Below are positions 48,303 through 56,563 of a stretch of 64,000 nt of DNA, piece by piece. Origin of the DNA: Spirochaetales bacterium (lineage in GTDB: Bacteria; Spirochaetota; GWE2-31-10; MWDO01). The stretch covers positions 1-64,000 of the forward strand of contig JAFYAI010000144.1 in assembly GCA_017540815.1 (NCBI GenBank). Reading direction: 5' to 3'. The notes beneath the pieces are model-generated. The model did no database searches, was not told where the DNA came from, and saw only the letters and a list, made by a program, of their open reading frames with translations. The position numbers were made by a program, and so were the translations under genes. Positions within the stretch are counted from its first letter, which is position 1. Each line of letters begins with the position of its first letter.

Positions 48303-48874
48303 CACTGCTGATCGATAACTATGACAGTTTCTCTTACAATCTCTATCAATATATAGGCGAGCTCGATCCGAGTATGCGTGTCATTCGCAACGATGAGATG
48401 ACAGTCGATCAGATTAGAGATCTTCATCCTGACCGCATTATCATTTCTCCGGGACCGGGCAGACCTGAGAATGCAGGCATCATTATAGATGTCATTCGGC
48501 AGCTCGGAGACAGAATACCGATACTCGGCGTATGCCTCGGCCATCAGGCAATATGTGCCGCATTCGGAGCGACAGTGACTTATGCCAAACAGCTTATGCA
48601 CGGCAAACAGTCACTTGTAACATTTTCGGCAAAATGTCCGCTTTTCCGAGATGTCCCCGGCAATGCCAAAGTCGCCAGATACCACTCACTGGCAGCAGAT
48701 CCTGCAACTATGCCGGAGTGCCTTATTGTAACTGCCGTGACTGATGACGGCGAGATTATGGCTGTGCAGCACAAAGACTATCCGATATACGGCGTGCAGT
48801 TTCATCCGGAGTCGATCATGACCCCGGATGGCAAAACGATGATTAAGAATTTCATTAATGGGATAGAGGTTTAA
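48299..48874 (+). CDS. trpG: Anthranilate synthase glutamine amidotransferase subunit
   Basis: 191 residues, a class I amidotransferase: catalytic Cys79 in 'ILGVCLGHQAICAAFG', His169 and Glu171 in 'YGVQFHPESIM', and the oxyanion-strand motif 'ISPGPGRPENAG'. It supplies ammonia to TrpE. Not fused to TrpD. ATGA overlap with trpE indicates translational coupling. Confidence 0.96.
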   Translation: MTLLIDNYDSFSYNLYQYIGELDPSMRVIRNDEMTVDQIRDLHPDRIIISPGPGRPENAGIIIDVIRQLGDRIPILGVCLGHQAICAAFGATVTYAKQLMHGKQSLVTFSAKCPLFRDVPGNAKVARYHSLAADPATMPECLIVTAVTDDGEIMAVQHKDYPIYGVQFHPESIMTPDGKTMIKNFINGIEV

Positions 48875-48885
48875 GAGAGAAATAA

Positions 48886-48983
48886 TAGGTTCGATAAATC
48901 GAACCCGTACATAAGGATGTGATTTATCACACCCATTACAAACATATTATAAAAAGACCTCTCCGCTACGGTCGAGGTGACAG
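48886..48983. repeat. Cluster of three short palindromic repeats between trpG and trpD
   Basis: GGTTCGATAAATCGAACC (48888-48905, perfect), GGATGTGATTTATCACACCC (48915-48934), and GACCTC...GAGGTGACAG (48956-48983), which resembles one half of the repeat at 27745. They sit within the trpEGD transcript and may form mRNA hairpins. Confidence 0.65.
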
Positions 48984-49007
48984 TATTATATATCTAAGGA
49001 GCAATAT

Positions 49008-50024
49008 ATGATAAAGGAAGCAATCGTAAAGATCGTAAATAAAGAAGACCTCAGTTACGATGAGGCATATACAGTTATGAATGAGATCATGAGCGGAGAG
49101 ACCTCCCCTACTCAGAATGCAGCATTCTTAGCAGCACTGTCTACCAAAAGTGCAAGAGCCGAGACGACAGACGAGATAGCCGGCTGTGCAGCAGCAATGC
49201 GGGACCACGCAACGAAAGTCGATACAGGCATGGACATCTTTGAGATAGTCGGCACGGGCGGAGACAATGCTCAGAGTTTCAACATCTCCACCACATCGGC
49301 ACTTGTCGCTGCAGCAGGCGGTATGAAAGTCGCCAAACACGGCAACCGGGCAGCGTCAAGCAAATGCGGCACGGCGGATTGTTTGGAAGCACTCGGCGTA
49401 AACATCGACCAGTCGCCCGAAAAATGCGTTGAACTGCTTAACGAAGTCGGGATGTGTTTCTTCTTCGCACAAAAGTACCACACATCTATGAAATATGTCG
49501 GAGCGATCCGCAAGGAGCTTGGCTTTAGAACAGTATTCAACATTCTCGGACCTCTGACAAACCCCGGCTCACCGACGATGCAGCTGCTCGGAGTTTACGA
49601 CGATTACCTCGTTGAGCCGCTGGCGAATGTTCTGATCAGTCTCGGCGTTAAACGCGGCATGGTTGTCTATGGAATGGATAAACTTGACGAGATCAGCATG
49701 AGCAGTCCGACGAAGATCTGTGAGTTCAAAGACGGCTGGTATCGCACTTCGATTATTACACCGGAAGAATTCGGGCTTGCACGCTGTACCAAAGATGATC
49801 TCAAAGGCGGTACTCCGGCTGAGAATGCTCAGATTACATTGGACATCCTGTCCGGTAAAAAAGGCTGCAAGCGTGATGCTGTTCTCCTTAACGCCGGAGC
49901 AGCATTATACATCGGCGGCAAAGCTGACTCTATGGCAGACGGCATTCGCCTCGCCGGTGAGATTATCGACAGCGGAGCAGCGATGGAGACGCTGAAGAAA
50001 TTTATTAATGTTAGTAATAGGTAA
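49008..50024 (+). CDS. trpD: Anthranilate phosphoribosyltransferase
   Basis: 338 residues. It joins anthranilate with PRPP. Signature '[20 protein letters not shown]' (PRPP-binding), '[20 protein letters not shown]', and '[20 protein letters not shown]'. AAGGAGC precedes the ATG. Ends inside an ATTCATAATT repeat followed by a terminator, so the EGD transcript stops here. Confidence 0.97.
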   Translation: MIKEAIVKIVNKEDLSYDEAYTVMNEIMSGETSPTQNAAFLAALSTKSARAETTDEIAGCAAAMRDHATKVDTGMDIFEIVGTGGDNAQSFNISTTSALVAAAGGMKVAKHGNRAASSKCGTADCLEALGVNIDQSPEKCVELLNEVGMCFFFAQKYHTSMKYVGAIRKELGFRTVFNILGPLTNPGSPTMQLLGVYDDYLVEPLANVLISLGVKRGMVVYGMDKLDEISMSSPTKICEFKDGWYRTSIITPEEFGLARCTKDDLKGGTPAENAQITLDILSGKKGCKRDAVLLNAGAALYIGGKADSMADGIRLAGEIIDSGAAMETLKKFINVSNR

Positions 50025-50047
50025 TTCATAATTCATAATTCATAATT
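50022..50047. repeat. AATTCATAATT tandem repeat after trpD
   Basis: Three copies of AATTCATA directly after the trpD stop; same family as those at 34797, 36171, 57606 and 60254. Confidence 0.75.
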
Positions 50048-50085
50048 AAAAATGAGATTTTGCAGTAGCAAAATCTCATTTTTTT
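50048..50085 (+). terminator. Terminator of trpEGD
   Basis: AATGAGATTTTGC / GCAAAATCTCATT stem with an AGTA loop and a T-run. Confidence 0.9.
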
Positions 50086-50093
50086 GTTTTTGC

Positions 50094-50122
50094 TTGACAA
50101 ATTTAATTTTATCATATATCAT
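50094..50122 (+). promoter_or_regulatory. Promoter in the trpD-lipoprotein gap
   Basis: Perfect TTGACA (50094-50099), 17 bases, TATCAT (50117-50122), directly after the trpD terminator. What it transcribes first is uncertain: the next 395 bases hold only two tiny open frames. Confidence 0.65.
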
Positions 50123-50517
50123 TGTTTTAATTACAAGAATTATTTGGCAAAGAGAGTTCTCTGCCTCAATGCTAAATAAAGAAAAATTCAGATCAATAAC
50201 TCATTTATTTGAAGGGAATCCGTTGGAAAATCCTGTATCTTAAATGGGGTAGGAAGGGTTTTCTTATTGGTCTGAGATTTTTCTGCCCGCAGAGACATTT
50301 AGTGATACGGGATTTTTGTAATTAAATTCAGACTAATGGAGGTTCTTCAAAATGAGAACAAGTATTTCTTCTGCTTAAATTTTCACAACTTTATAAAACA
50401 ACAATTTCCAAATGTATTGATAGTCATAAAAATATGACTATGTAGTATTATGCCGTAATTATGGCAGACAAGTCACTGTGTTTCCGTGGCAAAAATTTAA
50501 CAATTAAGAGGTTTTAA
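50123..50517. other. 395-base gap before the small lipoprotein gene
   Basis: It holds a possible 24-codon frame (50169..50243, starting MLNKEKFRSITHLFEG, with no ribosome site), and an 8-codon frame (50352..50378) that has a strong GGAGG nine bases upstream. A perfect 9-bp inverted repeat lies at 50420-50441 (ATAGTCATA and its complement with an AAAA loop). It could be a leader RNA or decayed genes; I recognise neither. Confidence 0.4.
50352..50378 (+). CDS. Possible 8-residue leader peptide with strong ribosome site
   Basis: ATG AGA ACA AGT ATT TCT TCT GCT TAA preceded by GGAGG at 50338-50342. Nothing in the peptide suggests attenuation. It may be a decayed gene start; low confidence. Confidence 0.2.
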   Translation: MRTSISSA

Positions 50518-50859
50518 ATGAGAAACTCAATGAAAATTTTATCTATTATTATGGTAATGATTATGATGATGTTGGCAGCATGTGCTCAGGATAATACATC
50601 TAATAATGGCAGCAGTAATTCCGGCAGTACTTCAACTGGTGTTGTCGGAAGATGGAAAGATACTGATAATCTTGTGTATGAATTTACATCAGGTAATATC
50701 TATATGGATGGTTCTGTATACGGAAGATATTATGGTAACGATGCTGAAGGGGAATTATCGGTAAATGATATATGGTTTTATTATACAGTCTCAAGCAACA
50801 GTATGACTTGGACTAAGAAAAATGATTCCTCAGTCAAAGAATATCTTACTCGAATGTAA
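50518..50859 (+). CDS. Small lipoprotein of unknown function
   Basis: 113 residues. A signal sequence rich in Met and Ile ends in a lipobox 'MMLAACAQD' (Cys22), followed by a Ser/Asn/Gly linker and a small domain 'VVGRWKDTDNLVYEFTSGNI' to 'YTVSSNSMTWTKKNDSS', with a WKD...W pattern seen in small beta-rich lipocalin-like lipoproteins. GAGG lies 9 bases before the ATG. AT-rich and codon use differs from trpD and trpC, so it belongs to inserted DNA. A terminator follows. Confidence 0.7.
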   Translation: MRNSMKILSIIMVMIMMMLAACAQDNTSNNGSSNSGSTSTGVVGRWKDTDNLVYEFTSGNIYMDGSVYGRYYGNDAEGELSVNDIWFYYTVSSNSMTWTKKNDSSVKEYLTRM

Positions 50860-50873
50860 CCACAAGTAAAAAA

Positions 50874-50917
50874 AATAACCCGAGATTTTTTGACGAAAAT
50901 CTCGGATTATTTTTTTC
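50874..50917 (+). terminator. Terminator of the lipoprotein gene
   Basis: CCGAGATTTT / AAAATCTCGG stem extended by AATAA/TTATT after one mismatch, then T-run. Confidence 0.85.
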
Positions 50918-50918
50918 C

Positions 50919-50947
50919 TTGATTTCATTCCCAATTTATTGTATAAT
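50919..50947 (+). promoter_or_regulatory. Promoter of the toxin-antitoxin-trpC unit
   Basis: TTGATT (50919-50924), 17 bases, perfect TATAAT (50942-50947), directly after the previous terminator. Confidence 0.8.
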
Positions 50948-50948
50948 T

Positions 50949-50964
50949 AACATAAAGCTATGTT
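50949..50964. promoter_or_regulatory. Candidate antitoxin operator
   Basis: AACATA-AAGC-TATGTT inverted repeat overlapping the expected start site. Antitoxins usually repress their own promoter through such sites. Confidence 0.4.
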
Positions 50965-50983
50965 ATTCGCAAGGAGCTATAAA

Positions 50984-51220
50984 ATGTCTTACGAAACAGT
51001 TGTTGAGCAAGTCAGAACTTTGCCGGAAGATTGTCTTGAAGATCTTTCAAAATATATGCAGTTTCTTCTATATCAATACAGTTTAAATAAAATGAATAAT
51101 CTCACTGAAACAGACGAAGAATTTAACGCAAAAATGCAAAATGGTTATGATGATATGCTCGCTGGACGAGTTAAACCGCTGAATAAGGCTTTCACTGATA
51201 TAAGAAGGCGGTTCTCATGA
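50984..51220 (+). CDS. Putative antitoxin of a ParE/RelE-type pair
   Basis: 78 residues from ATG 50984 (AAGGAG upstream; an earlier in-frame ATG lacks one). 'MSYETVVEQVRTLPEDCLED' and 'LSKYMQFLLYQYS' form N-terminal helices of the kind seen in DUF2281-like antitoxins; the C-terminal part is charged and ends 'FTDIRRRFS'. Its stop overlaps the toxin start as ATGA, the usual coupling. Confidence 0.75.
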   Translation: MSYETVVEQVRTLPEDCLEDLSKYMQFLLYQYSLNKMNNLTETDEEFNAKMQNGYDDMLAGRVKPLNKAFTDIRRRFS

Positions 51221-51531
51221 AACATTATGAGATTGTAATCTCAGAACAGGCAGAAGAAGATATTGCAAAAATATATTCTTATATATATTATGATTTAGGT
51301 TCAGAAATTAATGCCAATGCAGTTCTTGACAGACTTTATGCCGCTATAGAACAGTTGAGTTTTGTAGGAGAAAGTTATCACTTATACCCTAATGAACCGT
51401 GGCGATCACGCGGCATTCACTATTTCTCAGTAAATAATTATTCTGTTTTCTATACCACAAAAGAATCGATTATAACTGTAATCCATATAGCGTATGGACG
51501 ACGAGATTTAGATAAAATGTTAGAGGATTAA
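51217..51531 (+). CDS. ParE/RelE-superfamily toxin
   Basis: 104 residues. The start 'YEIVISEQAEEDIAKIYSYI' and the C-terminal 'NNYSVFYTTKESIITVIHIA' followed by 'YGRRDLDKMLED' are the hallmark of ParE/RelE-fold toxins, including the terminal Arg in 'GRRD'. Whether it cuts mRNA or poisons gyrase cannot be told. trpC begins 3 bases after its stop, so trpC lies inside the toxin-antitoxin transcript. Confidence 0.88.
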   Translation: MKHYEIVISEQAEEDIAKIYSYIYYDLGSEINANAVLDRLYAAIEQLSFVGESYHLYPNEPWRSRGIHYFSVNNYSVFYTTKESIITVIHIAYGRRDLDKMLED

Positions 51532-51534
51532 ACT

Positions 51535-52311
51535 ATGAACATACTCGAAGAGATAGCCGCCTATACGAAGCAGCGTATAGCAATGGCAAAGCAAAGCATA
51601 CCTGTGGAAGAAATACGACAGAGAGCTTATAATATACCCAAAGGAGAGTTCGCTTTTGAGAAAGCTCTGCGTAAGCCTGACATCGCATTTATCTGCGAAT
51701 GTAAGAAAGCATCTCCGTCGAAAGGACTTATCGAACCTGACTTCCGGTATCTCGATATTGCCAAATCTTATGAAGCAGCCGGAGCGGATTGTATCTCGGT
51801 GCTGACCGAGCCTAAGTGGTTCTTGGGCGATGACCGCTATCTGCAGGAGATCGTCTCTGCGGTGCATATCCCGTGTCTGCGAAAAGACTTCACCGTTGAT
51901 GAATATATGATCTATCAGGCGAAACTGCTTGGGGCATCTGCCGTTTTGCTGATTTGTTCCATTCTTAGTGAGAATGACATCAGGCGGTATATCGGCATCT
52001 GCGATGAGCTTGGTCTGTCAGCTCTTGTCGAAGCTCACGATGAAGATGAAGTGAAACTTGCTCTGAATGTCGGTGCGAGGATTATCGGTGTCAATAACCG
52101 CAATCTGAAGAATTTCTCAGTTGATACAAACAACAGCCTTAGGCTGCGAAGCCTTGTTCCTGATGATATTATATTCGTCTCGGAAAGCGGCGTTAAAACA
52201 GCGGAAGATATTCGCATTCTGCGTGATAATGGCGTTAATGCCGTGTTGATTGGTGAAACTCTTATGCGAGCAGCGGATAAAAAGGAGAAATTGAGGGAGC
52301 TGAAAGGATAA
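51535..52311 (+). CDS. trpC: Indole-3-glycerol phosphate synthase
   Basis: 258 residues. 'IAFICECKKASPSKGLIEPD' (catalytic Lys), 'DCISVLTEPKWFLGDDRYL', 'LRKDFTVDEYMIYQAKLLGA', 'IIGVNNRNLKNFSVD' and 'FVSESGVKTAEDI' are all canonical TIM-barrel motifs of TrpC. Not fused to TrpF. AGAGGA lies 8 bases before the ATG, within the toxin's last codons. It has no promoter of its own other than that of the toxin-antitoxin pair. Confidence 0.97.
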   Translation: MNILEEIAAYTKQRIAMAKQSIPVEEIRQRAYNIPKGEFAFEKALRKPDIAFICECKKASPSKGLIEPDFRYLDIAKSYEAAGADCISVLTEPKWFLGDDRYLQEIVSAVHIPCLRKDFTVDEYMIYQAKLLGASAVLLICSILSENDIRRYIGICDELGLSALVEAHDEDEVKLALNVGARIIGVNNRNLKNFSVDTNNSLRLRSLVPDDIIFVSESGVKTAEDIRILRDNGVNAVLIGETLMRAADKKEKLRELKG

Positions 52312-52319
52312 TGGGTAAT

Positions 52320-52470
52320 TGTGGGGCTGCCGCCCCACGCCCCGTTCGCCGCTTTCAGCGGCGTTTCCCAAGAGGGCGGAACAACCAACTTTTCGTAGCC
52401 GTAGGTTTTTCCGCCCTCTTGACTCCCACCATTTCCTTGGAAACGCTGGGGCAAGCCCCAGCCCCCATTT
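52320..52470. repeat. GC-rich imperfect inverted-repeat element after trpC
   Basis: About 150 bases, much richer in G+C than its surroundings. Paired pieces: GGGGCT (52323-52328) with AGCCCC (52460-52465); GCGTTTCC (52361-52368) with GGAAACGC (52439-52446); AAGAGGGCGGAA (52370-52381) with TTCCGCCCTCTT (52409-52420). Each arm also has its own small hairpins (CGCCGC/GCGGCG; CTGGGGC/GCCCCAG). It could fold as a long branched hairpin. Probably a non-autonomous mobile repeat (MITE- or REP-like). Confidence 0.65.
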
Positions 52471-52483
52471 GTGATACTTTGTG

Positions 52484-52528
52484 AAAAAGCAGGTCGGATT
52501 TTGCGTTGCAAAATCCAACCTGCTTTTT
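52484..52528. terminator. Bidirectional terminator between trpC and the RNase III-like gene
   Basis: AAAAAGCAGGTCGGATTTTGC and its near-perfect complement (one G-U) with a GTT loop, flanked by A and T runs. The RNase III-like stop codon lies at its edge. Confidence 0.85.
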
Positions 52529-53591
52529 ATGTTTCAATTTTAAGAATAAATTCAATCATATCCAACGCAGCTAAGCGTTTTGCTTCGGCTTTAGAATAGG
52601 CTTCTCCTATTCCGGCTTGCCTATAACCATCTATATCTTTATACTCATCAATAAAACATTCACATCGCCAAAGTTGATGCCCATCATCGTGAGATTTTAT
52701 AAAACAATTCAAATTGGGCTTTGATATAAATTTTTTCAAATAAAGAGTATTTAGGGCTTGAACTGCGGTTTTTTCTGTAGCATTTCCTATAATTTGTCTA
52801 ATCTGATAACCCTGCAAATAATCCAATGCTTTTTTTGCCGCATCCATTTTTGCTGCTGTTTCAGTTTTTCCAGAACCATCTCTTGAAGTTGAATACCATG
52901 AATTATTTAAGTAGAGCGAAACATTGCATCTGAATATTCCGTCATTATTTTTATTAACAAATGAGAATTTAGGTTCTCTAATATCTAACTCATAGCACTT
53001 ATCATAAAGCATATCGATGAAATTTTCATCAAAGTCTAATATTTCCCACATTAATTTACAAGACTTTTCGATAACATCCCAATTCCATTCATTTTTAGAA
53101 GATGAATAAGAATATTTTATTGAAGAAGCAACAGCAATCGCACCAATAATTGCTTCAAATAAATCACAGCGGACTTTTTCGTTTTTCCACACTTCGTTAT
53201 TTTTATCACTCTTACCTAATAGTAGATACCTATCTAAATTTAGCACGTCAATACAATGAGCCAATGCAGATCTATTCACATATTTAGCTCGGATTCTAGT
53301 TAGTTCAGATTCGTTTTTTTCTGAATAAAAAAAGTCATCTTTATATGAATTTGGAAATGTACTGTAAGAATGCCATAACCAATCTGTCATAATTGTATTG
53401 ACGAGTTGATCACCATAAAATTCAAGTTCTTCATTACTCTTATATTCTTCATTTTCTGCAGCAAAAGATTTGCGAGTAAATGCCTGAATTAATAATTTTT
53501 TGTAATTACCAAACCTATACCCAATTTTCTCTTCAATTTCCGATTGATGTTCCAATAAATATTGAACATCTTCTTTTTCATTAATGTTCAT
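52527..53591 (-). CDS. RNase III-like protein with two dsRNA-binding domains
   Basis: 354 residues from ATG 53591 (GGAGGT five bases upstream); usual bacterial RNase III is about 230-250. The RNase III domain spans about 15-195, with 'NEELEFYGDQLV' (Glu57, Asp61) and 'CDLFEAIIGAIA' (Asp143, Glu146), so the four metal-binding acidic residues of an active enzyme are present. Then come two dsRBD-like domains, about 195-260 ('SGKTETAAKMDAAKKALDYL'-like helix) and about 275-354 ('EAYSKAEAKRLAALDMIEFI'). Codon use and A+T content differ from the trp genes, and it runs opposite to them. It is a second RNase III, probably acquired; the housekeeping rnc is not in the window. Confidence 0.88.
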   Translation of the reverse strand: MNINEKEDVQYLLEHQSEIEEKIGYRFGNYKKLLIQAFTRKSFAAENEEYKSNEELEFYGDQLVNTIMTDWLWHSYSTFPNSYKDDFFYSEKNESELTRIRAKYVNRSALAHCIDVLNLDRYLLLGKSDKNNEVWKNEKVRCDLFEAIIGAIAVASSIKYSYSSSKNEWNWDVIEKSCKLMWEILDFDENFIDMLYDKCYELDIREPKFSFVNKNNDGIFRCNVSLYLNNSWYSTSRDGSGKTETAAKMDAAKKALDYLQGYQIRQIIGNATEKTAVQALNTLYLKKFISKPNLNCFIKSHDDGHQLWRCECFIDEYKDIDGYRQAGIGEAYSKAEAKRLAALDMIEFILKIET

Positions 53592-53789
53592 TATGAACCT
53601 CCATAGATATATATTTCTTGGAGGCACTACTGCACAGTGTTCCTATATGTGAGAATTATAATAACACTTGGCTTTGATCCAGATGCATTAAAAAGAAAAT
53701 AATGTGAATGTTCTTCAGCACAAGAAACAATTCATTTATAGTCATTCTAAATAACTGATTTCAAATGAAGTGCCTTCATTATGATTATA

Positions 53790-53818
53790 ATCATAGTGTA
53801 TTCTTTATTGTTTGTCAA
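53790..53818 (-). promoter_or_regulatory. Promoter of the RNase III-like gene
   Basis: Minus strand perfect TTGACA (53813-53818), 17 bases, TATGAT (53790-53795). Confidence 0.75.
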
Positions 53819-53877
53819 GATTTTTCTTTATTATTATTATTTTGCGAAAACCTCGCTGTTTTTCCACAACTTTTTTA

Positions 53878-53906
53878 TAGACAAAAATCATTATTTAATG
53901 TATAAT
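53878..53906 (+). promoter_or_regulatory. Promoter of trpFBA
   Basis: TAGACA (53878-53883), 17 bases, perfect TATAAT (53901-53906). Confidence 0.75.
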
Positions 53907-53937
53907 ATAAATCAATCTAGTGTCAGTGGTGAGGCAG

Positions 53938-54546
53938 ATGACCAAAATGAAATTATGCGGCATAAGCCGTGTGCAGGATGCTGAAACTGCCAACGATATA
54001 ATGCCGGATTATGTCGGATTTGTATTTTGGAGCAGGAGTCATCGCTGCATAGACATTGAGACGGCAAAACTGCTGAGACAAACGCTAAGACCTGATATAA
54101 TGACTGTCGGCGTATTCGTCAATGAAAAGGCTGATATGATCGCCAAGTTGTATCGCGATGGGCTAATAAATATGGCTCAGCTGCACGGCAATGAGGATGA
54201 GGATTATATCAAGTCACTTCGCAGAATGGCGGATATTCCGATTATAAAGGCATTCCGCATTCGGAGCAGGGCTGACTTGGATGCGGCACAGTGCAGCACT
54301 GCAGACTATATCCTGCTTGACGCAGGCATGGGTGATGGAGTGACTTTTGACTGGGAGTGGCTTAAAAACTTTGACAGACCTTACATTCTCGCAGGCGGAT
54401 TGGACTGTCAAAATGTGACGGAAGCGATAAATCGACTGCACCCGTTCGGTGTGGATGTAAGCAGCGGCATCGAGACTGCCTGGATAAAAGACAAAGATAA
54501 AATGCTCACATTTGCAGCTGCTGTAAGAGCTGCGGATAAAGGATAG
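53938..54546 (+). CDS. trpF: Phosphoribosylanthranilate isomerase
   Basis: 202 residues from ATG 53938; an in-frame GTG at 53920 is possible but has no ribosome site. 'KMKLCGISRVQDAETANDI' (catalytic Cys in KxCG), 'VGFVFWSRSHRCIDIE', 'AQLHGNEDEDYIKSL' and 'FGVDVSSGIETAWIKDKDKM' are canonical. TIM barrel that makes CdRP for TrpC. trpB starts 3 bases after its stop. Confidence 0.96.
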   Translation: MTKMKLCGISRVQDAETANDIMPDYVGFVFWSRSHRCIDIETAKLLRQTLRPDIMTVGVFVNEKADMIAKLYRDGLINMAQLHGNEDEDYIKSLRRMADIPIIKAFRIRSRADLDAAQCSTADYILLDAGMGDGVTFDWEWLKNFDRPYILAGGLDCQNVTEAINRLHPFGVDVSSGIETAWIKDKDKMLTFAAAVRAADKG

Positions 54547-54549
54547 ATT

Positions 54550-55740
54550 ATGACAAATCAGAACGGACGATTTGGCATTCACGGCGGACAGTATATCCCT
54601 GAAACGCTTATGAATGCCGTAATAGAACTTGAGAATGCCTACAATCATTATAAAGACGATCCTGACTTCAATCGTGAACTGACCGACTTGTTTAACGATT
54701 ATGCAGGCAGACCGTCGCGGCTCTACTTCGCTAAGAAGATGACCGAAGACTTAGGCGATGCGAAGATATATCTCAAACGCGAAGATCTCAATCATACCGG
54801 CTCACACAAGATCAATAATGTACTGGGGCAGGCCCTGCTCGCTCACAAGATGGGCAAGACACGGCTAATCGCTGAGACAGGAGCAGGTCAGCACGGAGTT
54901 GCGACTGCGACAGCGGCTACGCTTTTCGGTATGGAATGTGTCGTATTCATGGGTGAAGAAGACACTAAGCGTCAGGCTCTCAATGTCTACAGAATGAAAC
55001 TCCTCGGTGCAACAGTTGTGCCGGTCAAGACAGGCACTGCCACACTGAAAGATGCAGTCAGTGAAGCTATGAGAGAATGGACTTCCCGAATTAGTGACAC
55101 TCACTACTGTCTTGGTTCTGTTATGGGACCGCACCCATTCCCTACTATTGTGCGTGACTTTCAGGCGGTAATATCCCGTGAGATCAAGTCTCAGATGCTT
55201 GAGGCAGAAGGGAGACTTCCCGATGCAGTGCTTGCCTGCGTAGGCGGCGGCTCGAATGCAATGGGCAGTTTCTATAACTTCATCGAAGATAAAAATGTTC
55301 GGCTAATCGGCTGCGAGGCAGCCGGACGCGGAGTCGATACATTCGAGACAGCGGCTACCATTGCTACCGGTCGGCTCGGGATATTCCACGGAATGAAGAG
55401 TTATTTCTGTCAGGACAAATACGGGCAGATCGCACCTGTATACAGTATCTCTGCCGGACTTGACTATCCCGGTATCGGACCGGAACATGCATGGCTGCAC
55501 GACATTGGCAGAGCCGAATATGTGCCTGTTACGGATGATGAAGCAGTTCAGGCATTTGAGTATCTGTCACGAATGGAAGGCATCATACCGGCTATCGAGT
55601 CGGCACACGCCGTGGCTCATGCGATGAAGATCGCTCCGAAGATGGATAAGGATCAGATTATCGTTATCACAATTTCCGGACGAGGCGACAAAGATGTTGC
55701 CGCTATCGCACGCTATCGCGGGGAGGACATCTATGAGTAA
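54550..55740 (+). CDS. trpB: Tryptophan synthase beta chain
   Basis: 396 residues, the TrpB1 type. Begins '[20 protein letters not shown]'; PLP-binding Lys87 in '[16 protein letters not shown]'; phosphate-binding '[12 protein letters not shown]'; '[20 protein letters not shown]' near the C-terminus. It condenses indole with serine. The trpA start lies inside its last codons (8-base overlap). Confidence 0.98.
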   Translation: MTNQNGRFGIHGGQYIPETLMNAVIELENAYNHYKDDPDFNRELTDLFNDYAGRPSRLYFAKKMTEDLGDAKIYLKREDLNHTGSHKINNVLGQALLAHKMGKTRLIAETGAGQHGVATATAATLFGMECVVFMGEEDTKRQALNVYRMKLLGATVVPVKTGTATLKDAVSEAMREWTSRISDTHYCLGSVMGPHPFPTIVRDFQAVISREIKSQMLEAEGRLPDAVLACVGGGSNAMGSFYNFIEDKNVRLIGCEAAGRGVDTFETAATIATGRLGIFHGMKSYFCQDKYGQIAPVYSISAGLDYPGIGPEHAWLHDIGRAEYVPVTDDEAVQAFEYLSRMEGIIPAIESAHAVAHAMKIAPKMDKDQIIVITISGRGDKDVAAIARYRGEDIYE

Positions 55741-56506
55741 TATTGCAAAAGCCTTTGCCAATGGCAAAGCATTTATACCATTCATCACATGCGGAGATCC
55801 GGATATTCCAACGACGGAAGCCTGCATCCGCGAGATGGTGCGGGCAGGAGCAGACCTTATCGAACTTGGCATACCATTCTCAGACCCGACAGCAGAAGGA
55901 CCAGTCATACAAGGTGCAAACATTCGGGCACTAAGCGGCGGAGTTACGACGGATAAAGTATTCGAGATGGTTATCCGCCTGCGTGCAGATATAACAGTTC
56001 CGATGGTATTCATGACCTACGCAAATGTTGTATTTTCTTACGGAGCGGAGAAGTTTATCGGCAAATGCCGAGAGATAGGCATTGACGGACTCATTCTGCC
56101 GGATCTGCCGTTTGAAGAGAAAGACGAGTTTCTCCCGCTGTGCAGACAGAATGATGTAGATCTCATATCGCTGATTGCTCCGACATCCGACAACCGTATC
56201 GCGATGATTGCCAAAGAAGCAGAAGGTTTTATATATCTCGTGTCGAGTCTCGGAGTGACAGGAATGCGCAGCCAGATTAACACTGATCTTGAGTCGATTG
56301 TTAAAGTCATTCGTGCGAATACAAAAGTGCCGTGTGCAATCGGTTTCGGCATCTCAACGCCAGAGCAGGCACATAAGATGGCAGGCATATCAGACGGAGC
56401 AATCGTCGGCTCTGCGATTATCAAGATATTGGCAGAGCATGGTGTATCTGCTCCTCCTCTCGTCGGAGAATATGTCAAGAAGATGAAAGATGCGGTGAGA
56501 AGGTGA
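55733..56506 (+). CDS. trpA: Tryptophan synthase alpha chain
   Basis: 257 residues from ATG 55733, with GGGGAGG upstream inside trpB. '[20 protein letters not shown]' holds the catalytic Glu44; the position of Asp60 in the enteric enzyme is Glu55 here, a variation I recall from other TrpA sequences outside the proteobacteria. 'SRLGVTG'-type loop reads '[15 protein letters not shown]'. It releases indole to TrpB. Last gene of the trp cluster, followed by a terminator. Confidence 0.97.
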   Translation: MSNIAKAFANGKAFIPFITCGDPDIPTTEACIREMVRAGADLIELGIPFSDPTAEGPVIQGANIRALSGGVTTDKVFEMVIRLRADITVPMVFMTYANVVFSYGAEKFIGKCREIGIDGLILPDLPFEEKDEFLPLCRQNDVDLISLIAPTSDNRIAMIAKEAEGFIYLVSSLGVTGMRSQINTDLESIVKVIRANTKVPCAIGFGISTPEQAHKMAGISDGAIVGSAIIKILAEHGVSAPPLVGEYVKKMKDAVRR

Positions 56507-56515
56507 AGACAGGAC

Positions 56516-56549
56516 AAAAAAAAGCGGCACAAATTGTGCCGCTTTTTTT
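56516..56549. terminator. Bidirectional terminator after trpA
   Basis: GCGGCACAA / TTGTGCCGC stem flanked by eight A and seven T; shared with the convergent TPR lipoprotein gene. Confidence 0.92.
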
Positions 56550-56563
56550 ATCATTATTTCTCA

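Larger units (their letters stand above)
53592..53937. other. 346-base gap between the RNase III-like gene and trpF: two divergent promoters
   Basis: It holds the promoter of the RNase III-like gene, giving it a leader of about 190 bases with no recognised motif, and the trpF promoter. A perfect 14-bp palindrome ATGATTATAATCAT (53781-53794) covers part of the -10 box of the former and could be an operator. Confidence 0.6.

Noticed and set aside
52035-52511. Minus-strand frames across the end of trpC and the GC-rich repeat
   Set aside because: The frames run through a trpC coding strand and an inverted repeat; no ribosome site. The repeat explains the open frame.
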